Assembly (NCBI RefSeq): GCF_002934625.1
Contig: NZ_PTJD01000012.1
Coordinates: forward strand, 1 to 64,000
Direction: 5' to 3'
DNA from: Kineococcus xinjiangensis
GTDB taxonomy: Bacteria; Actinomycetota; Actinomycetes; Actinomycetales; Kineococcaceae
Length of the DNA: 64,000 bases
Made by a program: the position numbers and the translations under genes. Below the pieces are notes generated by a model that did no database searches, was not told where the DNA came from, and saw only the letters and a program-made list of their open reading frames with translations. Shown here piece after piece: positions 51,244 to 60,203 of this stretch (position 1 is its first letter; every line of letters begins with the position of its first letter).

Positions 51244-51309
51244 GGGTTCCCCTCCGGTCGGGGTTCCCTGGTTCGCGGTTCCCCCGGCCGACGGTCGCCG
51301 TCGCCGCGG

Positions 51310-53595
51310 TCACGCCCGGGCGAGGTCCGGGGATCCGCCCGTGCGCTCCAGGACGTGGCCGGCGAAGTCGTCGCCGCTGAGCGGACGGGCGAAGTACCAG
51401 CCCTGGCCGTGGTCGATGCCCAGGCCCGCCAGGCGCTCGCGCTGCTCGGCGGTCTCCACCCCCTCCGCCAGCACCGTCAGCCCCAGCCGGGCCGCGAGAC
51501 CGACCACCCCCTCCAGCAGCGGCGACTCCGGGTCGCTCATCAGGGGAGCGGTGATGCAGCGGTCGAGCTTCAGGGTGCTCACCGGGTAGCGCAGCAGGTA
51601 GTCCAGGGAGGCGTAGCCGGCGCCGAAGTCGTCCAGCGACAGCCCCACGCCCGCGGCCACCAGGGCCTGGAACTCCTCGGCGATGGCCGGGTCGTTCGGC
51701 AGGTGCTCGTGCTCGGTGATCTCCAGCCGCAGCCGGGAGGCGGGCAGCCCCACCTCGGCGAGGGCGTCGAGGACGTCCAGGGCCAGCCCCGGGTGGCAGG
51801 TGCTGGAGCGGCCGAGGTTCACGCTGACCGACAGCGGCGGCAGGCCGGCGGCGTCCCAGCGCACCAGCTGCGCCAGGGCGGCCCGCAGCACCGCACGGTC
51901 GACCGCCACCCCCAGGCCGTGGTCCTCCGCCGCGCTCAGGAACTGGTCGGGCATGACCCGCCCGCGGGTGGGGTGCTCCCAGCGCACCAGCGCCTCGCAC
52001 GACAGCACGTCCCCGCTGCCCATGTCGACCAGCGGCTGGTAGACCACGTGCAGCCCGCCCACGCGCTCGGCCTCGTCACCGGTCAGGACCACGCGCAGGT
52101 CCTCCACCAGCGCCCGCCGCCCCAGCACCTGCCGGCGCAGGTCCTCGGTGAAGGCGACCGTCCCGCCCCCGGCGGCCTTCGCCGCGTACATCGCCACGTC
52201 CGCGTCGGCGAGCAGTTGCAGCATCGAGGAGCCCGGTTCCACCGGCACCAGGCCCGTGCTGGCCCGCGCGCTCACCTGGCGCCCGGCGAGCGCGAACGGC
52301 TCGGTGAACACGGCGTCCAGGACCTGCTCCGGGTTCGACGCCCCCGTCCCGGCGGCGAGCAGCAGCACGAACTCGTCGCCGCCGGTGCGGGCGACCGCGT
52401 CGGCGGGACCCACCGCCGAGGTCAGCCGCCGCGCGACCTCCAGGATCAGGGTGTCGCCGACGTCGTGGCCGAGGGAGTCGTTGACGTGCTTGAAGTCGTC
52501 CACGTCCAGCAGGCACAGCACCCAGCCGGCCGCCGCCCCCGGATCACCCGCCGTGCCCGAACCACCCGCGGCCGGTCGCCGGCGCGCGGCGAAAGCCTGC
52601 GCGAGACCGTTGCGGTTGAGCAGGTCCGTCAGCGGGTCGCGCGCTGCCCGGCGCTCGGTCGCCCGCAGCGCCAACGCGCCCCGCAGCAACCCCAGGGCCG
52701 CGACCAGCGCGCCCACCAGCAGGTACAGCCAGACCGGCAGCGTCGTCCCGTCGTGGTGGCCCTCCATCAGCCACAGCGCCGGCGGCAGCGCCACCAGGGG
52801 CAGCAGCGCCAGCATCTGGACGGAGGCCGAGCGCCGCCGCGCCATCAGGTCGGGGTCGAAGACCAGCACCATCGACGGGTGCGCCGCGGCCAGGGTGAGC
52901 AGCGCCACCATCGGCACCGCCAGCGGCGGCGTGTCGAAGTACGCCGCCGCGAACCGCTCGCCCGGCAGGTGCTGGAGCAGCTGGCCGACGACCGCCACCA
53001 GCCCGCACAGGTGCAGCATCGTGACGGCGGGCCCCGTGTTGGCGATGGTGATGATGTAGCGCAGGACGACGCCCAGCAGGAGCAGGTTCGCGGCACTGGC
53101 GACCTGCGTCAGGGACACCTCGCTGCGCTCGGCGAGCACGTGTGCGGCGACCAGCCCGACCACCGCCGCGAGGACCAGCGCCTCCAGCCACGCCGCGCAG
53201 GCGCGGCCCCGGCGGGCGGATGCCCGGCGTCGGACGATCCACACCAGGATCCACGCCACGACCAGGCTGCCCGTGACGTGCGAGACCACCGCCAGGCCCT
53301 GCGAGGCGACCGCCGGGGCACCCGGGAGCGCGGCGACCACGTGCGACACCGCCCCGAAGCCCTGGCTCACGACCAGCAGCACCCACGGCAGCCGCTGCGC
53401 CGGCCGGTGGACGTGCAGCCCCAGCGCCATCACGGCGGGCAGGCACAGCCCCGCGACCGCCGCCGCCAGCGGGGGCAGCAGCCACAGCGACACCGGCCAG
53501 AACCCCAGGACGACGAGGCAGGCCAGCGGGAAGCACCGGGTCGCCCACGGGGCGGGTCCGGCGGAGCTTCCGCTCGTGCGCTCGGCGGGGATCAC
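51310..53595 (-). CDS. Membrane GGDEF-EAL protein
   Basis: 761 residues. About ten hydrophobic helices in the first 320 residues precede GGDEF at 405-409 (ARTGGDEF) and EAL from 534 (EALVRWEHP, SVNLGRSS, EITEHEHLP, DDFGAGYAS, TLKLDR, LAEGVETAEQ). GGDEF is intact, but the inhibitory RxxD is GPAD, so product inhibition is probably lost. Both activities are possible. The protein at 60085 is a paralogue with the same layout. GTG 53595 gives a polar 15-residue start. It is convergent with the STAS gene and 80 bp downstream of the antiporter gene on the same strand. Confidence 0.9.
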   Translation of the reverse strand: MIPAERTSGSSAGPAPWATRCFPLACLVVLGFWPVSLWLLPPLAAAVAGLCLPAVMALGLHVHRPAQRLPWVLLVVSQGFGAVSHVVAALPGAPAVASQGLAVVSHVTGSLVVAWILVWIVRRRASARRGRACAAWLEALVLAAVVGLVAAHVLAERSEVSLTQVASAANLLLLGVVLRYIITIANTGPAVTMLHLCGLVAVVGQLLQHLPGERFAAAYFDTPPLAVPMVALLTLAAAHPSMVLVFDPDLMARRRSASVQMLALLPLVALPPALWLMEGHHDGTTLPVWLYLLVGALVAALGLLRGALALRATERRAARDPLTDLLNRNGLAQAFAARRRPAAGGSGTAGDPGAAAGWVLCLLDVDDFKHVNDSLGHDVGDTLILEVARRLTSAVGPADAVARTGGDEFVLLLAAGTGASNPEQVLDAVFTEPFALAGRQVSARASTGLVPVEPGSSMLQLLADADVAMYAAKAAGGGTVAFTEDLRRQVLGRRALVEDLRVVLTGDEAERVGGLHVVYQPLVDMGSGDVLSCEALVRWEHPTRGRVMPDQFLSAAEDHGLGVAVDRAVLRAALAQLVRWDAAGLPPLSVSVNLGRSSTCHPGLALDVLDALAEVGLPASRLRLEITEHEHLPNDPAIAEEFQALVAAGVGLSLDDFGAGYASLDYLLRYPVSTLKLDRCITAPLMSDPESPLLEGVVGLAARLGLTVLAEGVETAEQRERLAGLGIDHGQGWYFARPLSGDDFAGHVLERTGGSPDLARA

Positions 53596-53676
53596 GCAAG
53601 AGGCTTCGGGGCGCCGAGCACCCGACTTGACGCACCCGGGGCATGCTCGACCCGCACGGCGCAACGGGCCGGCGGC

Positions 53677-54903
53677 TCAGCGTGCCGCGCCGGCATCCTC
53701 GCGCTCTGCCACCCCGGCGTAGGCGCGCGTGCCGGGAGCGGCGCTGACGCCGAAGGCCACGACGCTCGCCGCGATGGCGAGCGTGCCCGCCGCGAACAGC
53801 CGTTCGTCGTGCACGCCCTGGTGGGTGCTGTGCGCCAGGTAGAAGACCGCGCTGACCCCCATCGGCCCGAACCACCCCGCGAAGACGGCGTCGCGGGTGC
53901 TCAGCCCGACGGGCCGCTTCAGCAGCAGCACCCACGGCAGCCGGCGCAGCAGGAGGACCGCCACGACGAACAGGGCGGCCGCTGGACCGAACTCCGCCCA
54001 GTGCGCCCACGGCAGGACGGCACCCAGCAGCAGGAACAGCGGGAGCACCGCGTAGCGGTTGACCGCCTCGTCCACCTTCGACTCCGACTCCCGCTCCCGG
54101 TCGCCGACCCACCAGTTGTACGCCAGGCCCGCGAGGAAGGCGGCGAGCACCCCGTCGGTCTGCGCCAGCCGGGAGACGCCGAGGACGGCCACGGCCAGCA
54201 GCAGCGTGTAGACGAGTTCCGGGCCGCCGGCGAGGTCGCGCTCCTTCGTGGCGAGGTTCAGGCCGATGCCGGCGAGGACGCCCAGGACGACGCCGACCAG
54301 ACTGCCGCCCAGCACCTCCCACGCCAGCCGCCCGACCGCGTCGACGGGCGTGGTGTGCGGCAGGACGGCGGCGACCGCCAGGCCCACCACGGGCAGGGCG
54401 AGGCCGTCGTTGGCGCCGCTCTCCGTGGTCAGCACCTGCCGCACCCGCTCCGGCAGCCGCTCCTCCGCCGGTTCCCCGGACACCACCGACGCCGCCAGGA
54501 CCGGGTCCGTGGGGCTGAGGCAGGCACCCACCAGCAGCGCCAGGGCCAGCGGCAGGCCCAGCAGCAGCGCGGCCGCACCGGCGGCGAGGGCGGCCACCGG
54601 CATGACCACCGCCAGCAGCACCACCACCGCCCGCAGCACCGGCCGCAGCGAGCCGGCCTGGAAGCGCAGGGCGGCCGCCATCACCGAGAACGCCAGCAGC
54701 AGCCGGGAACCCTCCAGCAGGAGCAGGTCCCGGGTGCGGTCCTCGACGTGGACCAGGCCGAGGAGCGCCGGCCCCACGAGGATCCCGAGCAGCAGGGCGA
54801 CGAGCGGTTCCGTGAGGGGCAGGTGGCGGATCCTCCGGCTCACGAGCGCCAGCAGGAGGCTGGCGACACCGGCGACCGCGTAGACGAGGTAGAGCTGGTG
54901 CAC
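53677..54903 (-). CDS. CPA1-type cation:proton antiporter
   Basis: 408 residues with about twelve membrane helices of the NhaP/CPA1 family. LSPTDPVLAASVVSGEPAEERLPERVRQVLTTESGANDGLALP holds the unwound-helix Asp and the ND ion-binding pair. FLAGLAYNWWVGDRERE and FAGWFGPMGVSAVFYLAHS are also typical. It exchanges Na+ or K+ for H+. There is no C-terminal regulatory domain. It is divergent from the K+ channel gene 112 bp away, so the two may be co-regulated in ion or pH balance. The GTG at 54903 is directly followed by the first helix. Confidence 0.9.
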   Translation of the reverse strand: MHQLYLVYAVAGVASLLLALVSRRIRHLPLTEPLVALLLGILVGPALLGLVHVEDRTRDLLLLEGSRLLLAFSVMAAALRFQAGSLRPVLRAVVVLLAVVMPVAALAAGAAALLLGLPLALALLVGACLSPTDPVLAASVVSGEPAEERLPERVRQVLTTESGANDGLALPVVGLAVAAVLPHTTPVDAVGRLAWEVLGGSLVGVVLGVLAGIGLNLATKERDLAGGPELVYTLLLAVAVLGVSRLAQTDGVLAAFLAGLAYNWWVGDRERESESKVDEAVNRYAVLPLFLLLGAVLPWAHWAEFGPAAALFVVAVLLLRRLPWVLLLKRPVGLSTRDAVFAGWFGPMGVSAVFYLAHSTHQGVHDERLFAAGTLAIAASVVAFGVSAAPGTRAYAGVAEREDAGAAR

Positions 54904-55014
54904 ACGCCGATCATGCCGAGGGGCGCTGCCCCCCGCCCACCCGCGGGCGCCGCCCCGTCACTGCCTGCAGCCGTGCGAGAGGTGCCCCGTGGGAGCGGTG
55001 GGCATGATGTGCCG

Positions 55015-56022
55015 ATGCTCGCGACGCTCGAGATCGTGCTGGGGATCGCGCTCCTGGTCCTCGTCTTCGTCGACGCGTTGACGACCACGCTCGCGGTCGC
55101 AGCCGGTGCCGGCCCGCTGACGCGTCCCCTCACCGGGCTCCTGTGGCGGGTCGTGCTCTCGCGCCACACCGTCGACGACGAGGAGACGAAGCTGCGGTTC
55201 GCGGGGACCTTCCTGCTCGCGTCGACGGCGCTGCTGTGGCTCGTGCTGCTGTGGGCCGGATGGGCGCTGCTCTTCCTCGGGAGCGGCACGATCATCCACT
55301 CCAACACCGGGAAGCCGGCCCAGGTGCTCGACGTCGTGTACTACGCCGGTTTCACCACCTCCACGCTCGGCGTGGGTGACTACGTCGCCAGCTCGCCCGG
55401 ATGGCGGGTGGTGACCGCGGTGGCCAGCTTCAGCGGCTTCATGTTGATCACCCTGGCGATCACGTACCTGTTCTCGGTGGTGCAGGCGGTGGTGGGCGCC
55501 CGGGCCCTGGCCGTGCGCATCTGGGCGCTCGGCCACCACCCGCAGGAGCTGGTGGCCCGCGGGTGGGCGGACGGGCAGTTCGGCTCGGCCTTCGTGCAGC
55601 ACCTCGTCGACCTGACCGGGGAGGTCGCGGCGGTCGCCGAGCAGCACCTGGCCTACCCGGTGCTCCACTACTTCCACACCGGCAAGGCCAGCTCCTCGCC
55701 CGCCCGGGCCATCGCGGTCCTGGACGAGGCGGTGCTCCTGCTCAGCGCCGGTGTCGCCGGGGAGGCGCGCCCGGACGACAGCGCCACCGAGCCGGTCCGG
55801 CAGGTGATCACCCGCTACATCGACACCGTCTCCGTGACCTCGGCGATGGTGGCGACACCGGGCCCGCCGCCCACTCCGTCGATGAGCGTGCTGGCCGCCG
55901 TCGGCGTCCCGCTCGTCGACCCCGTCGTCCTCGAGGAGGTGCTGCGCGCGGAGGAGGAGCGGCGGACGGCACTGCACAGGCTGACGCTCAACGACGGGTG
56001 GAGCTGGCCGCGCAGCGCGTGA
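55015..56022 (+). CDS. Two-TM potassium channel-family protein
   Basis: 335 residues. Membrane helices at about 3-25, 63-85 and 130-155 surround a pore loop with the filter TLGVGDY (117-123), a variant of TVGYGD. The long cytoplasmic part (160-335) is mainly helical and lacks an obvious RCK/TrkA_N nucleotide-binding motif. It contains LVDLTGEVAAVAEQHLAYPVLHYFHT and VRQVITRYIDTVSVTSAMVATPG. K+ transport is inferred from the filter. ATG 55015 and GTG 55009 are both possible starts. The antiporter is divergent and DUF421 follows in the same direction 51 bp downstream. Confidence 0.82.
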   Translation: MLATLEIVLGIALLVLVFVDALTTTLAVAAGAGPLTRPLTGLLWRVVLSRHTVDDEETKLRFAGTFLLASTALLWLVLLWAGWALLFLGSGTIIHSNTGKPAQVLDVVYYAGFTTSTLGVGDYVASSPGWRVVTAVASFSGFMLITLAITYLFSVVQAVVGARALAVRIWALGHHPQELVARGWADGQFGSAFVQHLVDLTGEVAAVAEQHLAYPVLHYFHTGKASSSPARAIAVLDEAVLLLSAGVAGEARPDDSATEPVRQVITRYIDTVSVTSAMVATPGPPPTPSMSVLAAVGVPLVDPVVLEEVLRAEEERRTALHRLTLNDGWSWPRSA

Positions 56023-56073
56023 GGCGGCCGCTCCCGCCTCGCCGTCCGGTCGCGGAGCCGGGAGGGTGGCGCC

Positions 56074-56568
56074 ATGTTCTTCGACAGCTGGATGGGCATC
56101 GTCCGGGTCCTCGTCGTGGGCACGATCGCCTACGTGGCGCTCGTGCTGCTGCTGCGGACCTCCGGCAAGCGGACCCTCGCCAAGCTCAACGCCTTCGACT
56201 TCATCGTCACCGTCGCGCTCGGCTCCACCCTGGCGACCGTGCTGCTGTCCTCCACGGTCGCCCTCGCGGAGGGGGTGACCGCCCTCGTGCTGCTCGTGGG
56301 GCTGCAGTACGTCGTCGCGTGGGCCTCGATGCGCAGCCGCCGCGTGGAGCGGCTGGTGAAGTCGGAGCCGCAGATGCTCTACCGCGACGGGTTCCTGCGC
56401 GAGGCGATGCGCCGCGCCCGCGTCACCGAGGACGAGCTGCGCCAGGCCGCCCGCGGGCAGGGGCACGCGGACCTGGAGGGTGTCAGCGCGATCGTGCTGG
56501 AGACCGACGGGACGCTGAGCTTCCTGACGTCCCAGCCCCGCAGCCTCCTCAGCGGCGACGACGGCTGA
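56074..56568 (+). CDS. DUF421 (YetF-like) membrane protein
   Basis: 164 residues. Three membrane helices in the first 95 residues include LVLLLRTSGKRTLAKLNAFDFIVTVALGSTLATVLLS, the YetF/DUF421 hallmark. A small cytoplasmic domain follows, with PQMLYRDGFLREAMRRARVTEDELRQAARGQGHADLEGVSAIVLETDGTLSFL. Function is unknown; some relatives act in spore or envelope stress. It probably shares a transcript with the K+ channel gene. Ribosome site GGGAGGGTGG precedes the ATG. Confidence 0.9.
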   Translation: MFFDSWMGIVRVLVVGTIAYVALVLLLRTSGKRTLAKLNAFDFIVTVALGSTLATVLLSSTVALAEGVTALVLLVGLQYVVAWASMRSRRVERLVKSEPQMLYRDGFLREAMRRARVTEDELRQAARGQGHADLEGVSAIVLETDGTLSFLTSQPRSLLSGDDG

Positions 56569-56575
56569 GCCCTCC

Positions 56576-57010
56576 TCAGGGGGTTCCGGCGCCGTCGCGG
56601 CAGGACGCCACGCGCTCCCGCAGCTGCGGGTCGAGCTCCTCCAGGCGGTCCACCACCGGCACGAGGTCCCGGGCGCTCATGGACCCGATCGCCCCTGCGG
56701 TCCGCTCCGCCAGGTCCAGCGTCTCCAGGGACATCGCCGCCAGGTCCAGGCACGACTGAGGGACCAGCAGCGACTCGGGCGTGGACGAGCGCGGCGCGAC
56801 CGGCGACGCGGCGCCGTCCGCAGCTCCGCCGGGGGACTCGGCCGGGGTGCTCACCTGCGCGGGCCCGCCGTCCCCGTCGTCCTGCAGGACCGTCACGGCG
56901 ACGGCCCCGACGACGCCGCCCAGCAGCAGGGTGGCCAGCGGCACGAGCAGGCGCGAGGTCGGCCGCCGCCGGGCGGATCCCGGGCGGGGCGGGGAACTGT
57001 GCGCGGGCAT
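56576..57010 (-). CDS. Small membrane-anchored exported protein, MMPL partner
   Basis: 144 residues. A basic start, one membrane helix (LLVPLATLLLGGVVGAVAVTVL, about 22-43), a Pro/Ser/Ala-rich spacer and an external helical domain with two cysteines (PQSCLDLAAMS and ERVASCRDG) that could pair. No family was recognised. It starts with an ATG overlapping the MMPL stop by one base (TGATG), so it is translated with the exporter. The layout, an MMPL gene plus a small single-helix exported protein, is like MmpL-MmpS pairs, but sequence similarity to MmpS is not visible. It converges with DUF421. Confidence 0.75.
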   Translation of the reverse strand: MPAHSSPPRPGSARRRPTSRLLVPLATLLLGGVVGAVAVTVLQDDGDGGPAQVSTPAESPGGAADGAASPVAPRSSTPESLLVPQSCLDLAAMSLETLDLAERTAGAIGSMSARDLVPVVDRLEELDPQLRERVASCRDGAGTP

Positions 57011-59277
57011 CACGGGCTCCCGGGAGGGGCTGCGGGGACGGGGGTGGCGGCCGCGGTGGCCCGCCCGGACAGTGCACGCCCGGGCCAGCCGCTGACCTGG
57101 CCGAAGAGGACGAGCAGGGTCGGCACCAGCAGCGAGCGCACGACGATGGCGTCCAGCACGATCCCCAGGGCCATCACGAACGCCAGCTCCCGGAACGGGG
57201 CCAGCGGCACCAGCGCCAGCGCGCCGAAGCTCAGCGCCAGCGCGACGGCGGCGGCCGTGATCGCCCGCGACGACTGCGGAACGGAGAGCACCACGGCCTC
57301 CCGCAGCGGACGGCCCCGCGCCTGTGCCCAGATGCTGCCGACGGCGAAGACGTTGTAGTCCGACCCCAGCGCGACGAGCAGGACCGCGGCGGCGAAGGGC
57401 ACGTAGAACGTCATGCCGTCCTGGCCCAGCAGCCCCTGGAACACCCACGTGGCGATGCCCAGGGACGCGGTCAGGGCCAGCACGCTGGAGGCCAGCAGGT
57501 ACAGCGGCGCCACGAGGGCCCGCAGGAACAGCACCAGGATCAGCAGGTTGACCACCAGGGCGGCCAGCGCGATCCGGCCCAGGTCGCCCTCCGTGATCCC
57601 CACGAGGGCCGAGGCCAGCGCGGTGTCCCCGCCGAGGCCCCAGCTCGCCCCCGCCAGCCCCGCCCCGGTCATCAGCTCCGGCAGGCGCTGCTGCAGAGTG
57701 CGCAGGGCCGCGATCGCGCTCGCCCCCGTCGGGTCGTCCTCGAAGACCACCAGGTAGCGGGCGGCGTCGCCGCTGGGGGCCAGCAGCAGCCGGTCCTCCA
57801 GCTCGGCGGGCAGCGTGCCCGGGCCCAGCACGCCCGCGACGCCCGGTTGCGCCGCCACGGCGGCGCTCAGCTCCGCCAGCTCCCCCCGCCGGGCGGTGAC
57901 GTCCTGCCCCCGCACGAGCAGCAGGGTCGGCGCCACGATGCCCGGGGTGAACCCCTCCGCGGCAGCCGCCGCCGCCCGCCCGGCCGGCTCGGTCTCCGGC
58001 AGGGACTGCACGAAGCCCACCCCGAGGCGCAGGTCCCGCAGGGGCAGGGACGCCGCCGCCAGCCCCGCCGTGAGGGTCAGCACCACGACCAGCGCCACCG
58101 GCCGCCGCGTCAGGAAGCGGATGCCGCGGTCCTGCCCGGCCTGCACGCGGGCGGGACGCAGCACGGGACGGCGGGTCGGCCAGAACAGCGCCCGCCCCAG
58201 CAGCGCCATCAGGGCCGGGACCAGCGTGGTGGAGACGACCACCCCGACGAGCACGGCGAGCGCCATCGCCGGTGCGACCGCGGCGAAGAAGGGGGAGTCG
58301 GCGGCGGCGAGGGCGGCGGTGCCCGCGGCGACCGTCACACCGGCCACCACCACGATGGGGCCGTACTGCCCGCTCGCCGTGCGGGCGGCCTCCAGCCGTG
58401 GGAGCCCGTCGTTCAGGGCGCGCCGCATCCCCGACAAGTAGAAGATCACGTAGTCGGTGACGACCCCGAGCAGCAGCGCGAGGACCAGCGGCCGCAGCTC
58501 CTCCGGGACGGTGGTGTCGAAGAAGGTGCCCACGATCTCGGCCAGGCGGATGGTGACGAGGAACGCCGCGCCCGCGGTGCCGATGGCCAGCACCGGCGCC
58601 AGCACCGAGCGGAAGTGCAGCGCCACGACCAGCGCGATCGCCACCAGGGTGACGCGCTCCACCATCGGCAGGGCGGCGGAGATGATGTGGGACTGCTCCT
58701 CCCGGGCGGGGATGGAGCCGGTGACGCCGACGTAGTGGTCGTCGGCCTCCAGGTGGTTGGCCGCGAAGCGCTGCGCGGAGCCGGTCTGCCGTCCCGTGCC
58801 CGCCTCCGGGTCCATGAAGAGGTAGGTCAGGGCCGTGGTCCCGCGCTCCGACGACGCCGGGAACCACTCCAGCGTGTTCGTCACCGGCAGCGCGCCCCGC
58901 ACCGGCTCCGCCTCCGGGTACTCGCCGCGGTTGAGGGCCAGCGCTCGCAGCACCACCTCCGCCTGCGCGTAGGGGGACAGCCCGTCCGGGTCGCGCTGCA
59001 CCAGCAGCGTGCGCGACATCAGCGGGAACCCGAACTCCTTCGCCGACTCGATCTCCGTCGCGAGGGTCCGGTCGCTGGGATCGATGAACCCCTGCAGGCG
59101 CGCCGCGGGGCCGCCCTCCGCGGGGGAGGTGGTCAGCAGGACGGCGGCGACCAGGCCGATCCAGACCAGGACCACGACGTGTCGGCACGCGACCACCGCG
59201 CGGGCGTAGCGCTGGGCGAACCTGCCCGCGTGGAGGTGGGGGGTGCCGGGACGCGGATGTGGCTCGATCCTCGCCAC
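57010..59277 (-). CDS. MMPL-family RND exporter
   Basis: 755 residues with two copies of the MMPL module. Each has one helix, a large external domain and a bundle of about five helices. Motifs are RYARAVVACRHVVVLVWIG at the start, LALLLGVVTDYVIFYLSGM in the first half (GxxTDY), and FYVPFAAAVLLVALGSDYNVFAVG in the second (GSDYN). It is powered by protons and may export lipids, glycolipids or hydrophobic compounds. The GTG at 59277 begins the basic N-terminal. The small exported protein downstream overlaps by one base. The upstream gene DUF1622 is divergent. Confidence 0.92.
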   Translation of the reverse strand: MARIEPHPRPGTPHLHAGRFAQRYARAVVACRHVVVLVWIGLVAAVLLTTSPAEGGPAARLQGFIDPSDRTLATEIESAKEFGFPLMSRTLLVQRDPDGLSPYAQAEVVLRALALNRGEYPEAEPVRGALPVTNTLEWFPASSERGTTALTYLFMDPEAGTGRQTGSAQRFAANHLEADDHYVGVTGSIPAREEQSHIISAALPMVERVTLVAIALVVALHFRSVLAPVLAIGTAGAAFLVTIRLAEIVGTFFDTTVPEELRPLVLALLLGVVTDYVIFYLSGMRRALNDGLPRLEAARTASGQYGPIVVVAGVTVAAGTAALAAADSPFFAAVAPAMALAVLVGVVVSTTLVPALMALLGRALFWPTRRPVLRPARVQAGQDRGIRFLTRRPVALVVVLTLTAGLAAASLPLRDLRLGVGFVQSLPETEPAGRAAAAAAEGFTPGIVAPTLLLVRGQDVTARRGELAELSAAVAAQPGVAGVLGPGTLPAELEDRLLLAPSGDAARYLVVFEDDPTGASAIAALRTLQQRLPELMTGAGLAGASWGLGGDTALASALVGITEGDLGRIALAALVVNLLILVLFLRALVAPLYLLASSVLALTASLGIATWVFQGLLGQDGMTFYVPFAAAVLLVALGSDYNVFAVGSIWAQARGRPLREAVVLSVPQSSRAITAAAVALALSFGALALVPLAPFRELAFVMALGIVLDAIVVRSLLVPTLLVLFGQVSGWPGRALSGRATAAATPVPAAPPGSP

Positions 59278-59457
59278 CGTGCCCCCTCGTCGCTCGGGTC
59301 ACCGGCCCGGTCGTCGCCCGATCACGGGGTCACCGCCGCCGGGCTGACGCCCACGCAGGCGATGCTACTGATCGCCCCCGCGTCCGCACGGCGAGCGAGA
59401 TCCCCCCCTCGGCGCTGCGGTGGCGGGCCGGCGCGGGCGCCGTGAGCATGGCTGACC

Positions 59458-59871
59458 ATGAACAGCGAGGAGGCGGAGGAGCTGCTCCACGAGGCCGTGG
59501 GCTTCCTGGTCACGGTCGTGGAGGCCTGCGCCGCCGTGGTCATCGTCGCGGGTGCGCTGTGGGCGTTCTTCCGCTTCCTCAAGGCCGTGGCGACCCGGCG
59601 GACCGCGCGGGAGTTCGTCTCCGTCCGTCTCACCCTCGGCCGCTTCCTGGCGCTCGGCCTGGAGTTCCAGCTCGCCAGCGACGTGCTGCGCACCGCCGTC
59701 GCGCCCAGCTTCGAGGAGCTCGCCAAGCTCGCCGTGGTCGCGGCGATCCGCACCGCCCTGAACTACTTCCTCGCCAAGGAGATCGCGGAGGAGCGCCGCC
59801 AGATCGCCGAGGACGACGCCGACGGGAGGCCGTCGGCCACGGGCGGGGGGAAGGACCGGAGCGCGCCGTGA
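59458..59871 (+). CDS. DUF1622 membrane protein
   Basis: 137 residues with three hydrophobic helices (about 13-42, 58-80 and 85-105) and a charged tail. The pattern VVEACAAVVIVAGALWAFFRF, FVSVRLTLGRFLALGLEFQLASDVLRTAVAPSFEELAKLAVVAAIRTALNYFLAKE is DUF1622. Function unknown; the family often accompanies small membrane genes. ATG 59458 is the only start. The next small membrane gene overlaps by four bases (GTGA). Confidence 0.9.
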   Translation: MNSEEAEELLHEAVGFLVTVVEACAAVVIVAGALWAFFRFLKAVATRRTAREFVSVRLTLGRFLALGLEFQLASDVLRTAVAPSFEELAKLAVVAAIRTALNYFLAKEIAEERRQIAEDDADGRPSATGGGKDRSAP

Positions 59872-60203
59872 CGAGCGCCGCCGAGGCCGTCCGCCTCGTC
59901 GCGCTCCTGCTCACCGGCGCGGCGCTGCTGGCGGCGGTGGGTGCACTGCTGAGCACCCGACGGCCCGCGCTCGCCCTCGGGATCGGCCTCGACCTCCTCC
60001 TCGCGGCCGGCCTGCTGCGCCTGGCCACCGCCCCGTCGTGGCGTCAGATCGCGGCGACGGCGGCGATCGTCGCGCTGCGCCACCTCATCGGGAGAGGGCT
60101 GCGGGCGGGGGCGCCGGTGTGGCGCCGGCCCGGGCCGCGCAGTGCTGCGCGAACGCCTCCGCCGCCAGCGGCGGGGCGAAGTGGTAGCCCTGCCCGAAGG
60201 TGA
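59868..60203 (+). CDS. Small membrane protein coupled to DUF1622
   Basis: 111 residues. Two or three hydrophobic stretches (about 6-28 and 34-52, with a weaker third near 60-70) are followed by a basic, Pro/Ala-rich tail. Not recognised. The GTG overlaps the DUF1622 stop, so coupling is strong evidence that it is real. Its last 119 bp overlap the 3' end of the convergent GGDEF-EAL gene, and the low-complexity tail lies entirely in that overlap. Confidence 0.65.
   Translation: MTSAAEAVRLVALLLTGAALLAAVGALLSTRRPALALGIGLDLLLAAGLLRLATAPSWRQIAATAAIVALRHLIGRGLRAGAPVWRRPGPRSAARTPPPPAAGRSGSPARR

Noticed and set aside
51355-55014. Long frame leading into the K+ channel gene
   Set aside because: It is antiparallel to the GGDEF-EAL and antiporter genes and low-complexity until the channel start.
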